Shown: positions 8,423 through 17,707, numbered from the stretch's first letter. The stretch: 62,035 nt of DNA from Paraliobacillus salinarum (GCF_014083865.1 NZ_JACEFA010000014.1:1-62035); one strand, 5' to 3'. Made by a program: numbers and translations. Notes: generated by a model not told the origin, from the letters alone.

Positions 8423-8463
8423 AAAAAAAGACTGCATCTCATTACCTTGACATGCAGTCTTTT
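8423..8463 (-). terminator. intrinsic terminator of the OsmC-family gene
   Basis: AAAAGACTGCAT (8426-8437) pairs perfectly with ATGCAGTCTTTT (8452-8463). The minus-strand T run follows directly. It lies 9 bp past the OsmC stop and insulates the arg promoter. Confidence 0.88.
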
Positions 8464-8471
8464 CTTACTTG

Positions 8472-8858
8472 TTATTTTGCTATAACATTTACTTCGGCAC
8501 CGTGTTCTATTGTATTACCTATTGTGCAACCTCTTTTGGCTGAACGAATTAATTTATCCTTTACTTTTTCTTCAAGCTCCGTATCGAAAGTGATCTCCAC
8601 ATCTAGCTTCTCTAATCGTGATGGTCTTCCTTCTGCTTTTGTTACGTCTACTTTAATTTCATATGACTCAATCGGAAGTTCATCACGTTTGATCAATGCA
8701 TCTAAGGTTAGGCCCATGCAAAAGCTAACTCCACTGGCTAGATAATCTACTGGACTGTATCCTTCTATGTCACTTCCGGATGAAGCCGCTATTGATTTTA
8801 CACCTTTTGGATTAGTGATCGTATGTGGTTGATCTTTGATTTTTCTTAATGTAATCAT
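8472..8858 (-). CDS. OsmC-family protein
   Basis: This 128-residue protein has the OsmC/Ohr layout. It includes SPVDYLASGVSFCMGLTLD around Cys47, a central helix, and a second cysteine, Cys111, in AKRGCTIGNTI. Family members use such a cysteine pair to reduce organic hydroperoxides, but the YhfA-like branch has unknown substrates, and this one looks closer to that branch. The start at 8858 follows TTGGAGGGATAGAGTTT. The gene appears to be a single-gene unit, with a terminator at 8423-8463. Peroxidase activity is an inference. Confidence 0.85.
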   Translation of the reverse strand: MITLRKIKDQPHTITNPKGVKSIAASSGSDIEGYSPVDYLASGVSFCMGLTLDALIKRDELPIESYEIKVDVTKAEGRPSRLEKLDVEITFDTELEEKVKDKLIRSAKRGCTIGNTIEHGAEVNVIAK

Positions 8859-8972
8859 AAACTCTATCCCTCCAAGTATTTTACTTTTGTATATATTCCC
8901 TCTTTTAAAGCAAATTACACTCAAACTGACACTTCCCAAAAAAGACCTAACATCACTTTACTAAATTATATG

Positions 8973-9009
8973 TTCAAAACCGCATAATAATTGGTTATAG
9001 GGTTTTGAA
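8973..9009 (-). terminator. possible terminator after the LicR-like gene
   Basis: TTCAAAACC (8973-8981) pairs with GGTTTTGAA (9001-9009) just past the regulator's stop. There is no clear T run, so termination would be weak. Confidence 0.45.
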
Positions 9010-9029
9010 TTGTATAATTTAAAATACTG

Positions 9030-10964
9030 TTATTCCATCAAAATACCAACAAATTCTTGATAGCTTGTACATTTGGTTAAGCGATTGATTAAATGAGTAT
9101 TCTCAATCATTGTACCTAACATCTCAAACATACTTTGTAAATTTTCTTGACTATTCTTAGCAATATTTAATAAACACACAAATTGCACTCTTTTATCAAC
9201 CCAATCAATTGGTTTTTCTAATGTACATAAAGTTAAGAATGTTTGGTCAGTTTGGGCTGTAACTGGGTGCGGAATGGCAACTAGGTTACCATAAGCAGTA
9301 GGTGCTATCGCTTCTCTTTCGTACACCAGATTTAAATAATCTTTCGGTACTAAATTCTTATACCTTAACTGACTAACTAAAAAAGTTAATACTTCATCAC
9401 GTGTTTGAAAAGATTTATTAAGAAATACTAAATCTTTTTTAACATATTCAAATATATGATTTGAATCTTTATTAATTACAGACTCAATTTTATTTAAATC
9501 CCTATCGCCTAAAATGGTATTCACCTCAATGACAGGTACTGGGAGCCTTTCATTTATAGGTACAGAACTAATGATAAAATCTATTTTTTCAAAAGGAATC
9601 TTTTGTATATTATAGTATTCCGTTGTGCCCAATACATCTAATTTATCTCCAAGTTCAGATTTCAATTTGTACTTTATTAATTGGGCACTTCCTAAACCTG
9701 ATGCACAAACAATCATACAGGTTTTAGGTGCATTTTGCAGCTTATGCCGCTCCATTGCCGCACCTATATGAAGTGCAATATATCCCACTTCATTCTCGTC
9801 AATAGAAACGTTTATTTTATTTTCCAGTACTCTTCCTGCTACAATTGCGGCATCAAAAGCAAGTGGATAATTCGATTTAATAGCATCAATCATCGGGTTT
9901 CTTACATTCATTCCATATTTATAGCGATTTATCGTTGGCTTCAAATGCAAACCAAGACCTATGATTAACTCCTTATCATGTCGTATACCTAAATGTAGTT
10001 TTTCCTCGATCGCTTCTAAGGCGTCCATAGTTAATTGGTAAATTTCTTCTTCAATCACTTGGCTTATTTCTTTTTCAGTCAAATTCGTCTGTGTAATCAT
10101 TTTTGTTCCTAATAAATGAATAGCAATATAAGCAACTTCTACTTTCGGGAAATTAACGTTTAGTATACTTTCAGTCCTTTTAACAATTTCTCCAGCTACT
10201 TGATACTCTTTTTTATGAATTATTTCATTTAACTCTTTTTTATATAAAGATACGTGATGACCATTTCTAATACGTTTGTATGCTATAACAATGTGAACAA
10301 ATAAATTATTTATAGCAATATCAGATAGTGTAATCCCATTTTCTTTAATTTGATCTAAAATTACATTCCAAATCTCCTTTAAATTTTCACCTGGAATAAG
10401 AGAAGATAACTGTTCTTGCCAAATTGCTTTCACTACGTTTACTTGTCGATCAAAAACATATTCTGATAAGGCAAAACGTAATTTCACTTCACTACCTTTT
10501 ACTTTCAACCCATAATTGGGTCGTGTATCTAAATAAATGTCGTAATGATTCAATACTTTTTTGACTTGTCGCAAATCATTTTGAATAGTCGATTTGCTAA
10601 CATGCATTTCATCACAAAGATCATCTAGCTTTAGATAACTCTCTGCTAATAAGAATCGTCGAGTTAAATATTTAACCCGCTCATCTGGAGAATCGGGTAC
10701 AACCAGTTTTTCTACTTTTTCTTGTTCCACAAAGCTTTGCAGATAAGCTCGGAACAACTGATCATCTTCAACAATTAATTTATATCCAGTACCTCTAGTA
10801 GAACGAATTTTGGCACCATTCATGTGCAATGAATGATCGAGAATTTTAATATCCTCTCTAATTGTACGTGAAGTTACTTGAATAACGCCGGCCAAATATT
10901 CACTTGTTATCGGCATATCTGTAGCCATTAATTCGCGTAAAATCCGCCTAATCCGGGAGCTCAA
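9030..10964 (-). CDS. licR: LicR-like PTS-controlled transcription activator (HTH, two PRDs, EIIB, EIIA)
   Basis: This 644-residue protein matches LicR (about 640) in length and domain order. Two N-terminal helix-turn-helix domains are followed by PRD1 and PRD2 with phosphorylatable histidines (YIAIHLLG, GLGLHLKP, YIALHIG). An EIIB-like domain has an active cysteine (MIVCASGLGS) and a C-terminal EIIA domain has VAIPHP. Such regulators are activated through HPr and inhibited by EIIB of their own PTS when sugar is absent. I chose the TTG at 10964 because AAAGGGG lies 8 bases upstream and the homologous N-terminus (SSRIRRILREL) starts there; an upstream ATG at 11012 has no ribosome site. The gene is downstream of the cellobiose-type PTS it should control, separated by a terminator. 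Confidence 0.88.
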   Translation of the reverse strand: MSSRIRRILRELMATDMPITSEYLAGVIQVTSRTIREDIKILDHSLHMNGAKIRSTRGTGYKLIVEDDQLFRAYLQSFVEQEKVEKLVVPDSPDERVKYLTRRFLLAESYLKLDDLCDEMHVSKSTIQNDLRQVKKVLNHYDIYLDTRPNYGLKVKGSEVKLRFALSEYVFDRQVNVVKAIWQEQLSSLIPGENLKEIWNVILDQIKENGITLSDIAINNLFVHIVIAYKRIRNGHHVSLYKKELNEIIHKKEYQVAGEIVKRTESILNVNFPKVEVAYIAIHLLGTKMITQTNLTEKEISQVIEEEIYQLTMDALEAIEEKLHLGIRHDKELIIGLGLHLKPTINRYKYGMNVRNPMIDAIKSNYPLAFDAAIVAGRVLENKINVSIDENEVGYIALHIGAAMERHKLQNAPKTCMIVCASGLGSAQLIKYKLKSELGDKLDVLGTTEYYNIQKIPFEKIDFIISSVPINERLPVPVIEVNTILGDRDLNKIESVINKDSNHIFEYVKKDLVFLNKSFQTRDEVLTFLVSQLRYKNLVPKDYLNLVYEREAIAPTAYGNLVAIPHPVTAQTDQTFLTLCTLEKPIDWVDKRVQFVCLLNIAKNSQENLQSMFEMLGTMIENTHLINRLTKCTSYQEFVGILME

Positions 10965-11076
10965 TTCATCATCCCCTTTACATTCTGCCCATCCACTTAT
11001 AGATGATATCATATTATCAAAAAAATCATGGAAATATAATGCAGTTCATGGTCATTACATACTTTCTATTACTAGG

Positions 11077-11107
11077 AAAAACGTAGCCTATTGGTCAGCT
11101 ACGTTTT
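11077..11107 (-). terminator. intrinsic terminator of the beta-glucoside PTS operon
   Basis: AAAACGTAGC (11077-11086) pairs with GCTACGTTTT (11098-11107). It lies 22 bp past the glucosidase stop, separating that operon from the regulator gene. Confidence 0.8.
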
Positions 11108-11128
11108 CTAATAGTACTGTTAAAACGG

Positions 11129-12517
11129 TTAAGCATGAAAACCATTATTTTTTGATACTTCCGCAAACCATGAAGCACTTTTCTTGGCCGTACGTTCTTT
11201 TGTTTCAATATTAACAGAAAAGAACCCATATCTATTTTTATATGCGTTCATCCATGACCAGTTATCCATGAATGTCCATAAATGATACCCTTTTGCATTA
11301 CATCCTTCTTCAATAGCTTGATGTAACCATTTTAAATGATCTTTTATAAAATCAATACGGTAATCATCTTCAATTCGTCCATTTTTAATAAAACGATCCT
11401 CATTTTGAACACCCATACCATTTTCTGATATAAACGATTCAATATTACTATAATTATCTCTTAAATTAATCATAATATCATAAATGCCTTTTTCATAGAT
11501 CTCCCACCCACGATAAGGATTCATCTTACGACCAGGCATCTCATAATTATCAAAAAACCAATCAGGCATAAACGGACTATATGGATTTGGCAAATTACCT
11601 TTTGCCTTTACACGACGAGGCTGGTAGTAATTCACCCCTAAGATGTCAACAATATTATTTTTCAATAACTGTTTATCACCTTTTTCAGTAGTGGGTAATT
11701 GCCCGTACTCTTCTAATAAGTGAATTAAATCCACTGGATATTCACCTTTAACTGCTGGGTCTAAAAAACTTCGATTAAAGAATAAATCACAAATATGAGC
11801 AGCTTTTAGATCTGCTGAATTCTCGCTCCTAGGATAAGAAGGGGTTAAGTTTAAAATAATACCAATTTTTCCATCTTGATTGTCATGATAGACTTTAACC
11901 GCTTTAGCATGAGCTATCATAGTATTGTAAGCTACTTGAAATGCCTTTTTTGCATTCACAATATTAGGGTAATGAAAATCATATAAATATCCACCTTCAA
12001 CAGGTACAATTGGCTCATTGAAAGTAAACCATTTCTTCACGCGATCTCCAAATAATTTAAAACTTGTACGTGCATATTCCACATAAGCATTTACTACTTC
12101 ACGATTTTCCCATCCACCTTTTTCTTGTAACTCAATTGGCATATCAAAGTGAAATAAATTAACAAATGGTTCAATATCATTGTTTATTAGTTCATCAATA
12201 ACCTGGTTGTAGAACGTAACTGCTTTTTCATTTACTTCACCCTCACCTCCTGGTATTAAACGAGACCAAGAGATAGATAGACGAAAAGAATTATGACCAA
12301 TTTCTTTCATGTTATTAATATCTTCTCTATAGCGATGATAAAAATCAGATGTCGTTTCGGGGCCAACACTTTCAAAGAAGCGGTTTGGTTCTAACTCGTA
12401 CCAATAATCCCAAATATTTTTCCCTCGACCATCTTCATTTGTGCCGCCTTCTGTTTGTGTTGCTGAAGCCGCACTACCCCACCAGAATCCTTCTGGAAAT
12501 TTGTATGTTACCGTCAT
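11129..12517 (-). CDS. GH1 6-phospho-beta-glucosidase
   Basis: This 462-residue TIM-barrel enzyme has the GH1 N-terminus FPEGFWWGSAASATQTEG, acid/base Glu168 (TFNEP) and nucleophile Glu365 (ISENG). In the phosphate-binding loop Ser421 replaces the glutamate of non-phosphorylated GH1 enzymes, and Tyr430 is present. This fits cleavage of 6-phospho-beta-glucosides delivered by the upstream PTS. The usual lysine is one position early (SWMNAYKNRYG; Lys427, with Asn428 at the expected place). The gene ends an IIB-IIC-IIA-GH1 operon, 16 bp after the IIA gene. B. subtilis licBCAH has a GH4 enzyme in this slot. Confidence 0.9.
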   Translation of the reverse strand: MTVTYKFPEGFWWGSAASATQTEGGTNEDGRGKNIWDYWYELEPNRFFESVGPETTSDFYHRYREDINNMKEIGHNSFRLSISWSRLIPGGEGEVNEKAVTFYNQVIDELINNDIEPFVNLFHFDMPIELQEKGGWENREVVNAYVEYARTSFKLFGDRVKKWFTFNEPIVPVEGGYLYDFHYPNIVNAKKAFQVAYNTMIAHAKAVKVYHDNQDGKIGIILNLTPSYPRSENSADLKAAHICDLFFNRSFLDPAVKGEYPVDLIHLLEEYGQLPTTEKGDKQLLKNNIVDILGVNYYQPRRVKAKGNLPNPYSPFMPDWFFDNYEMPGRKMNPYRGWEIYEKGIYDIMINLRDNYSNIESFISENGMGVQNEDRFIKNGRIEDDYRIDFIKDHLKWLHQAIEEGCNAKGYHLWTFMDNWSWMNAYKNRYGFFSVNIETKERTAKKSASWFAEVSKNNGFHA

Positions 12518-12533
12518 GGTTAAGTCCTCCTTA

Positions 12534-12842
12534 TTATTTATTCCGATAAATCTCTATTATTTCTATAGCAAGATCTCTTACAGTCATCGCTGTCATTAAA
12601 TGATCTTGGGAGTGAACTAAAATAATGTTTACAGAAGAACCTTCACCATTTGCTTCTTCTTGCAATAGCTTTGTTTGATAGCCATGGGCTTTTCCTAATT
12701 CTACACCAGCTGCTTCAATCAAACGATCTGCTTCTTCAAAATTTCGTTCTTTTGCTTCTTGAATCGCTTCCATTGCACTTGATTTGCCATTCCCAGCATA
12801 AAGTATAATTTGAAATGCAATTTCTGTAATTGTGCTCTCCAT
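12534..12842 (-). CDS. licA: PTS lactose/cellobiose-type IIA component
   Basis: This 102-residue all-helical IIA protein accepts phosphate from HPr and passes it to IIB. The active histidine is His77 in VHSQDHLMT, with Asp80 and His81 completing the family motif. It is typical in length for LacA/CelC. The gene lies between the IIC and GH1 genes on one transcript and is preceded by an intercistronic hairpin at 12877-12914, which may alter mRNA stability. Confidence 0.93.
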   Translation of the reverse strand: MESTITEIAFQIILYAGNGKSSAMEAIQEAKERNFEEADRLIEAAGVELGKAHGYQTKLLQEEANGEGSSVNIILVHSQDHLMTAMTVRDLAIEIIEIYRNK

Positions 12843-12876
12843 ATTGTTGTCTCCCCTGTTATATATTATTAAATGA

Positions 12877-12914
12877 ATACGTATTTCCTACTTAAATAGT
12901 TAGGAAATACGTAT
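12877..12914 (-). other. intercistronic hairpin between IIC and IIA genes
   Basis: A perfect 14-bp stem (12877-12890 with 12901-12914) encloses a 10-base loop. No T run follows on the minus strand. It is more likely a processing or stabilising structure than a full terminator. Confidence 0.7.
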
Positions 12915-12934
12915 CATTCTATCTAATATTTTAA

Positions 12935-14215
12935 TTAAGCTGCTTTATTCTCATTTTCATAGTATTGTTTATCCATAATTTTGAGAAAAGGCCACCAAAT
13001 AATGAATACAATTAACATATTGAATAATTGTAAAACCCCTCCCATAATATTATTACCTGTTGCTAGAATTCCACTTAAAAATGGTGGTGTTGTCCATGGA
13101 ACAATCACCCCAGCCGGTTTTGGAACAATACCTGTTGCCATTGAGAAATATGTTACCAAGGCGACTATAACCGGAGCTAACAACCATGGAATAATAACTA
13201 AAGGATTCATTATAATTGGTAAACCGAAAATAATTGGTTCGTTAACATTAAAGATTCCAGCAGGGCCACCGAGCTTTCCTAACTCTTTTAATTGACGACT
13301 CTTACCAATAACAAAAATACCAATAACTACGGCTAAAGTCATACCTGACCCACCAATACCTACAATAAATGTGTCAATAAATTGCTTTGTTACAATGTTT
13401 GGGAGTTCTGCACCAGCTTGAAAAGCTGCAAGGTTTTGGTCATTTAATGCATACCAGATTGGATCGAATACAGAGTTAATAATAATTTGCCCGTGTAAAC
13501 CAAAGAACCAAAACACCTGTATCAACAACACCGCAATTATTGTCGCTGGTAATCCACTCCCCAAAACGGTTAATGGTTCTTGAATAATGGTGTAAATAAA
13601 ATTTTGCACTGTCTCGAATGATGTATAACTAAAAATAATGCGTACAGCTAAGAAAATTGTTAAAGTCATAGTAATAGGAATTAATGCGCTAAATGAACGT
13701 GATACAGCACTTGGTACACCACTAGGCATTTTAATTGTCCAATTTCGTTTTACAAAATATTGATAAATTTCTGCTGCAAAAAAAGCAGTAAAAATTCCTA
13801 AAAACATCCCCTGAGCACCTAATACAGAAGTAGGAATACCTCCTGATACATCTTCTACTACTTGTGGCGTTAACACTAAGAAGGATGCAATAGCTACTAC
13901 ACCGCCATAGATAGCCTCTCCACCACGTTGCTCAACCATTTTATAACCGATACCTATAATAACAAATAGTCCCATAATACTTAGAGTTGCAGCAGACGCA
14001 GGGCCTAGGGCATTCTGATACGTTGCATAACCTTCTTCACCTAATAAACGGTCTAAAAATGGTAAGTTAGCGATTACAACAAAGATTGAACCAAAAATGA
14101 TTAAAGGTAAAGCAACCATAAAACCATTTCGTAATGCAGTTAAATAACGATTATTATTTAACTTATCTGCTACTGGCATTAACACATTTTCTAATACTTC
14201 CATAAATCGATTCAT
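12935..14215 (-). CDS. licC: PTS cellobiose/beta-glucoside-type IIC permease
   Basis: This 426-residue membrane protein is the sugar-translocating IIC subunit of the Lac family, with about ten hydrophobic segments. It has the family motif around GGPAGIFNVNEPIIFGLPI, whose glutamate contacts the sugar. IIB and IIA are encoded separately on either side. It probably imports cellobiose or other oligo-beta-glucosides and releases them phosphorylated for the GH1 enzyme. Chitobiose-type specificity cannot be excluded from sequence alone. Confidence 0.93.
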   Translation of the reverse strand: MNRFMEVLENVLMPVADKLNNNRYLTALRNGFMVALPLIIFGSIFVVIANLPFLDRLLGEEGYATYQNALGPASAATLSIMGLFVIIGIGYKMVEQRGGEAIYGGVVAIASFLVLTPQVVEDVSGGIPTSVLGAQGMFLGIFTAFFAAEIYQYFVKRNWTIKMPSGVPSAVSRSFSALIPITMTLTIFLAVRIIFSYTSFETVQNFIYTIIQEPLTVLGSGLPATIIAVLLIQVFWFFGLHGQIIINSVFDPIWYALNDQNLAAFQAGAELPNIVTKQFIDTFIVGIGGSGMTLAVVIGIFVIGKSRQLKELGKLGGPAGIFNVNEPIIFGLPIIMNPLVIIPWLLAPVIVALVTYFSMATGIVPKPAGVIVPWTTPPFLSGILATGNNIMGGVLQLFNMLIVFIIWWPFLKIMDKQYYENENKAA

Positions 14216-14298
14216 GCAATTCGTCCTCCTTTATATTTTTTAAACGAAATAATACGGTCCGACTTACATGTGTGGATATAAAATATTAAACATTCTAT

Positions 14299-14607
14299 TT
14301 ATTCACCCGATAATGATAAAGCTCTATCTAAAACTGCTTTCCCATCAATACGTCCATATGCTATAGGATCAATCACATCAAGTTGAATTCCTACTTCTTC
14401 GGCTCTTTTTTCAAATTTCTTCTTTAAGAAGCGCATTTGAGGACCAATTAAAAGTACATCTGCATGCTCCATTTCTGATGGCGCTTTATCTTGTGCGACA
14501 GCCCAGATGTCAACACTTATCCCGCGTGTTTTTGCTTCTTCTTCCATTTTAGACACTAAAAGGCTTGTGGACATTCCAGCTGAACAAGCTAATAGAATTT
14601 TCATCAT
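14299..14607 (-). CDS. licB: PTS cellobiose-type IIB component
   Basis: This 102-residue cytoplasmic protein takes phosphate from IIA on Cys8 (LLACSAGMSTSLLVSKME) and passes it to the sugar in IIC. First gene of the IIB-IIC-IIA-GH1 operon, with AGGAGG 7 bases before the ATG. It is clearly paralogous to the IIB gene at 18822-19130, about two residues in three identical by eye, and the two share an upstream box. The EIIB of such systems is the usual negative effector of a LicR-type regulator. Confidence 0.93.
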   Translation of the reverse strand: MMKILLACSAGMSTSLLVSKMEEEAKTRGISVDIWAVAQDKAPSEMEHADVLLIGPQMRFLKKKFEKRAEEVGIQLDVIDPIAYGRIDGKAVLDRALSLSGE

Positions 14608-14652
14608 TTTATCTCCTCCTTTTTATAATTTATATTTCTTAATTATAATCTC

Positions 14653-14676
14653 ATTGTATTTTACAAGCGTTTTCAT
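14653..14676 (-). promoter_or_regulatory. box shared by both IIB genes, containing a cre-like site
   Basis: On the minus strand this 24-base box differs at only two positions from 19171-19194 upstream of the second IIB gene. Within it, TGAAAACGCTTGTA (14662-14675) fits the CcpA cre consensus at 13 of 14 positions. It ends in TACAAT, a possible -10, without a good -35, as expected for an activator-dependent promoter. Confidence 0.65.
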
Positions 14677-14690
14677 TACCATGTATTGTT

Positions 14691-14710
14691 TTTCCGTTTC
14701 ATAACGGAAA
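14691..14710. promoter_or_regulatory. candidate LicR operator palindrome
   Basis: TTTCCGTT and AACGGAAA are perfect 8-bp arms around a 4-base centre. The palindrome lies 15 bp upstream of the cre-like box of the IIB-IIC-IIA-GH1 operon, where an activator would bind. It has no counterpart at the second IIB gene. Confidence 0.5.
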
Positions 14711-14752
14711 TCGTTAAATGACCAAAAATAGGTTAGTAATTACAAAATGAAA

Positions 14753-14784
14753 TAAAAAAAGCAGATAACTAATCTATCTGCTTT
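14753..14784 (-). terminator. intrinsic terminator of the sucrose operon
   Basis: AAAGCAGATA (14758-14767) pairs with TATCTGCTTT (14775-14784), with the minus-strand T run at 14753-14760. It lies immediately after the invertase gene. Confidence 0.88.
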
Positions 14785-14788
14785 CTTC

Positions 14789-16267
14789 CTAATTTAAAAC
14801 TTTATTTAATTTCCATCCTCTAAAATGATATTCAAGTGAGCCTGTTACTTCCATAGCTAAATGACGGGTTAAAGATTCTTCAAACAATCTTGCAGTAAAT
14901 ACTTTTTCTCCTTGATTAATAAATATTTCAATCGATGATGTATCAAGGAATATATGCAAATCTTTTAATGATTGTAGTTTGGTTGTGCGAGACTCCTTTT
15001 GCTTTGTTCTGAAATTAGCACGTGTTAAAGTTAATGTTTGCTCAGCGCTATCAAAATACAGGGTCGTATTTTGATCAAATCTTAAAATGATAGCCTCTCC
15101 CTCGAACTGCTTTACCTGAAAACATATCTCCATAGCCTCAGCATTTTGGGGTAGATAATTTATTTCACCGTTACTAATTGTCTCCGATTTCTCCACTACT
15201 TTTTCATTTCTTAATTGCTTTAGCTCTTCTACGGGACGTTGGTAAATCTTATGGCCATGCAATGCAAGCTCACGAGGAATAGTCATTGCATGAATCCAAT
15301 GATATGCCTTGGTTGGGTGATGTGCTTCACTTTCATCTGGTAATCCCATCCAACCAAATAAAATTCTCCGACCTGTTTGATCTAATGTAGTTTGTGGTGC
15401 GTAAAAGTCAAAACCACCATCTATTTCTTCAAAAGAACCATGTTTAAAACAACCATTCTCTCTATTTAAATCTCCTAGTAGATAGCCTGTTTGATAAATG
15501 TTTTGATATTTAAATCCTTCCGCCTTCATTCCTTGTGGTGAAAACAATAGGGCATCTTGATGTTGAAAGGAAATAAGATCTGGACATTCCCACATGTAAC
15601 CAAATTTTGAGTAATCTTGAGTTGGATCCTTTACTTCACCTTTAAGCTCCCAATCTACTAAATTACTGGAATAATATAATAATGCACAACCACCTAAATC
15701 TTCTGTTTGAGCACCAATCACAAGATACCACTGATTTTCTTCTTTCCAAATTTTCGGATCTCGAAAATGCGCAGTATATCCAGTCGGAACATCAAACAAT
15801 GGACCTCGCTTCTCAAAATGAATGCCATCATCTGACACAGCTAAACATTGATAAGATTCTCTCTCCCCTTGTGTATTACGTACGTTTCCAGTATAAAAAA
15901 GATATAATCTCCCTTTATGTTCGATTGCTGAACCCGAGTAACAACCATCTTTATCAAACCACTCACTAGGGGTCAAGGCTATCGGTTGCCACTCCCATTC
16001 GACCAGATTAGGAGAAGTCATATGCCCCCAAAATTTACTCGTATGGTCTGTAGCAAACGGATTCCATTGAAAAAACAAATGATAGTTTCCTTTAAAATAC
16101 ACAAAACCATTTGGATCATTTAACAGACCTACAGGTGGCATGATGTGATAATGTAATCGAAATGGATCTTTTATGACCCGTTCGCTTTTAAGCGTAATCT
16201 CTCTTTCCGCCTGTGCTTGTAACTGTGAATCAAGCACCATGCTCGCTTGATTGTTATTTCTTTGCAT
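14789..16267 (-). CDS. scrB: GH32 sucrose-6-phosphate hydrolase
   Basis: This 492-residue invertase cleaves sucrose-6-phosphate to glucose-6-phosphate and fructose. The three GH32 signatures are present: NDPNG (nucleophile Asp51), RDP (169-171) and the acid/base Glu227 in WECPD. A C-terminal beta-sandwich follows. I chose the ATG at 16267 because GGGGGA lies 8 bases before it; a TTG five codons upstream overlaps that site. It follows the sucrose permease by 24 bp on the same transcript. No signal peptide is seen, consistent with an intracellular phosphosugar hydrolase. Confidence 0.94.
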   Translation of the reverse strand: MQRNNNQASMVLDSQLQAQAEREITLKSERVIKDPFRLHYHIMPPVGLLNDPNGFVYFKGNYHLFFQWNPFATDHTSKFWGHMTSPNLVEWEWQPIALTPSEWFDKDGCYSGSAIEHKGRLYLFYTGNVRNTQGERESYQCLAVSDDGIHFEKRGPLFDVPTGYTAHFRDPKIWKEENQWYLVIGAQTEDLGGCALLYYSSNLVDWELKGEVKDPTQDYSKFGYMWECPDLISFQHQDALLFSPQGMKAEGFKYQNIYQTGYLLGDLNRENGCFKHGSFEEIDGGFDFYAPQTTLDQTGRRILFGWMGLPDESEAHHPTKAYHWIHAMTIPRELALHGHKIYQRPVEELKQLRNEKVVEKSETISNGEINYLPQNAEAMEICFQVKQFEGEAIILRFDQNTTLYFDSAEQTLTLTRANFRTKQKESRTTKLQSLKDLHIFLDTSSIEIFINQGEKVFTARLFEESLTRHLAMEVTGSLEYHFRGWKLNKVLN

Positions 16268-16291
16268 TTTAGCGTCCCCCAAGCAAATGTG

Positions 16292-17680
16292 TTATTCTTC
16301 TGTATTTTTATAACCAAACATCCAAGTCAACACAAAAGCTGTTGCAATAGATACAAGGTTAACAAAGATATATAGAAATAGTTGATTATTCAAATATAAC
16401 AATGTTCCCGGGATAACTGTAATAGACATCCCTGTCGCCGCTAAGCCAAATAGAGATGCTAAGAATCCACCTACAGCACCACCAATTAGTCCCATTAAAA
16501 ACGGTTTACCTAACCTTAAGTTCACACCGAAGATCGCAGGTTCTGTAATCCCTAAAAATGCAGATAAAGATGATGGCAAAGCTAATGCCTTCATTTTTTT
16601 AGATTTTGTCTTTAATCCTACTGCTAATGCAGCTCCCCCTTGTGCAGCAATAGCACCTGTAACAATTGCATTGAATGGGTTGTTTCCGATACTTTCCAAC
16701 AGTTGAATTTCTAGTAGATTAAAGATATGATGCACACCTGTTACTACTATAATTTGATTTAAGAAGCCGATTAGCAGCCCACCTAGACCGATTGGTAAAC
16801 TTAATACAGCTAACGTCCCTTGTAGAATGTATTCTTCTACGACATGAAAAGTTGGTCCAAGAATAAACATGGCAAAGCCAATCATAATTAATAAGGTTAA
16901 AAATGGCGTTACAATAAGATCAAGCGCTTCTGGAACTCGCTTTCGAATAAAACGTTCTACTTTCGCTCCGATCAAACCTGCGAAAAATGCTGGCAATACG
17001 GAACCTTGATAACCTACAACTGGTATGAATCCCATAAAGTAAATAGGATCTACCTCTCCACCAGCAACTCCCCAAGCATTCGGTAGAGATGGACTAACAA
17101 GCATCAACCCTAATACAAGACCGATAATCGGTGAACCACCAAACACTCGAAAAGCTGACCATGCGATTAAAGCAGGTAAAAAGATAAATGCTGTATCTGT
17201 TAAAATTTGAGTGAATAATAAGAAGTTCTCTGATATATCACTAGGAGATAACCCAAAGATATTTAAAACTTGTTCTTGCATAACTAAACCACGAAGACCC
17301 ATGAAAAGACCGGTTGCAACTAGAACTGGAATAATTGGAACAAATACATCTCCCAAGGTTCGAATCGAGCGCTGCAAAATGTTCCCTTGTTTCGCAGCTT
17401 TTTTCGACTGATCTGCTTTAGATGTACCTTCCAATCCTAAATTTTGCACTTCTTCATAAACTTTATTAACCGTACCAGTACCTAAAATAATTTGATATTG
17501 TCCAGAATTGAAAAATGCACCTTTCACTTTATCAATTCCCTCTACCCCTTCTTGATCAATGACTTCTTTATCATTTACCATTAGTCGAAGTCTAGTCGCA
17601 CAGTGTGCGACGGAAGAAATATTGTCCTTTCCACCTACTGCTTCAATAATTTCTTCTGCTACTCTACGATTGTCTGACAT
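16292..17680 (-). CDS. scrA: PTS sucrose-type IIBC permease
   Basis: This 462-residue protein has an N-terminal IIB domain with phospho-cysteine Cys27 (VAHCATRLRLM) and a C-terminal IIC domain of about ten membrane segments with PSSLSAFLGITEPAIFGVN. It imports and phosphorylates sucrose. No IIA domain is fused, so it should borrow a glucose-type IIA from another system. The upstream region carries two LacI-type palindromes (17708-17721, 17740-17753), and scrR lies just beyond. Confidence 0.92.
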   Translation of the reverse strand: MSDNRRVAEEIIEAVGGKDNISSVAHCATRLRLMVNDKEVIDQEGVEGIDKVKGAFFNSGQYQIILGTGTVNKVYEEVQNLGLEGTSKADQSKKAAKQGNILQRSIRTLGDVFVPIIPVLVATGLFMGLRGLVMQEQVLNIFGLSPSDISENFLLFTQILTDTAFIFLPALIAWSAFRVFGGSPIIGLVLGLMLVSPSLPNAWGVAGGEVDPIYFMGFIPVVGYQGSVLPAFFAGLIGAKVERFIRKRVPEALDLIVTPFLTLLIMIGFAMFILGPTFHVVEEYILQGTLAVLSLPIGLGGLLIGFLNQIIVVTGVHHIFNLLEIQLLESIGNNPFNAIVTGAIAAQGGAALAVGLKTKSKKMKALALPSSLSAFLGITEPAIFGVNLRLGKPFLMGLIGGAVGGFLASLFGLAATGMSITVIPGTLLYLNNQLFLYIFVNLVSIATAFVLTWMFGYKNTEE

Positions 17681-17707
17681 TATCTACTCACTCCTTTGTG
17701 TTTTTTG

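Noticed and set aside
8440-8452. 13-mer shared (as reverse complement) with 61851-61863 at the IS junction
   Set aside because: One copy is in a terminator loop, the other spans an IS end; no extended similarity, so chance is the simplest reading.
11012-11014. ATG start for the LicR-like gene at 11012
   Set aside because: No ribosome site; a TTG at 10964 has AAAGGGG at good spacing and starts exactly where homologs begin.
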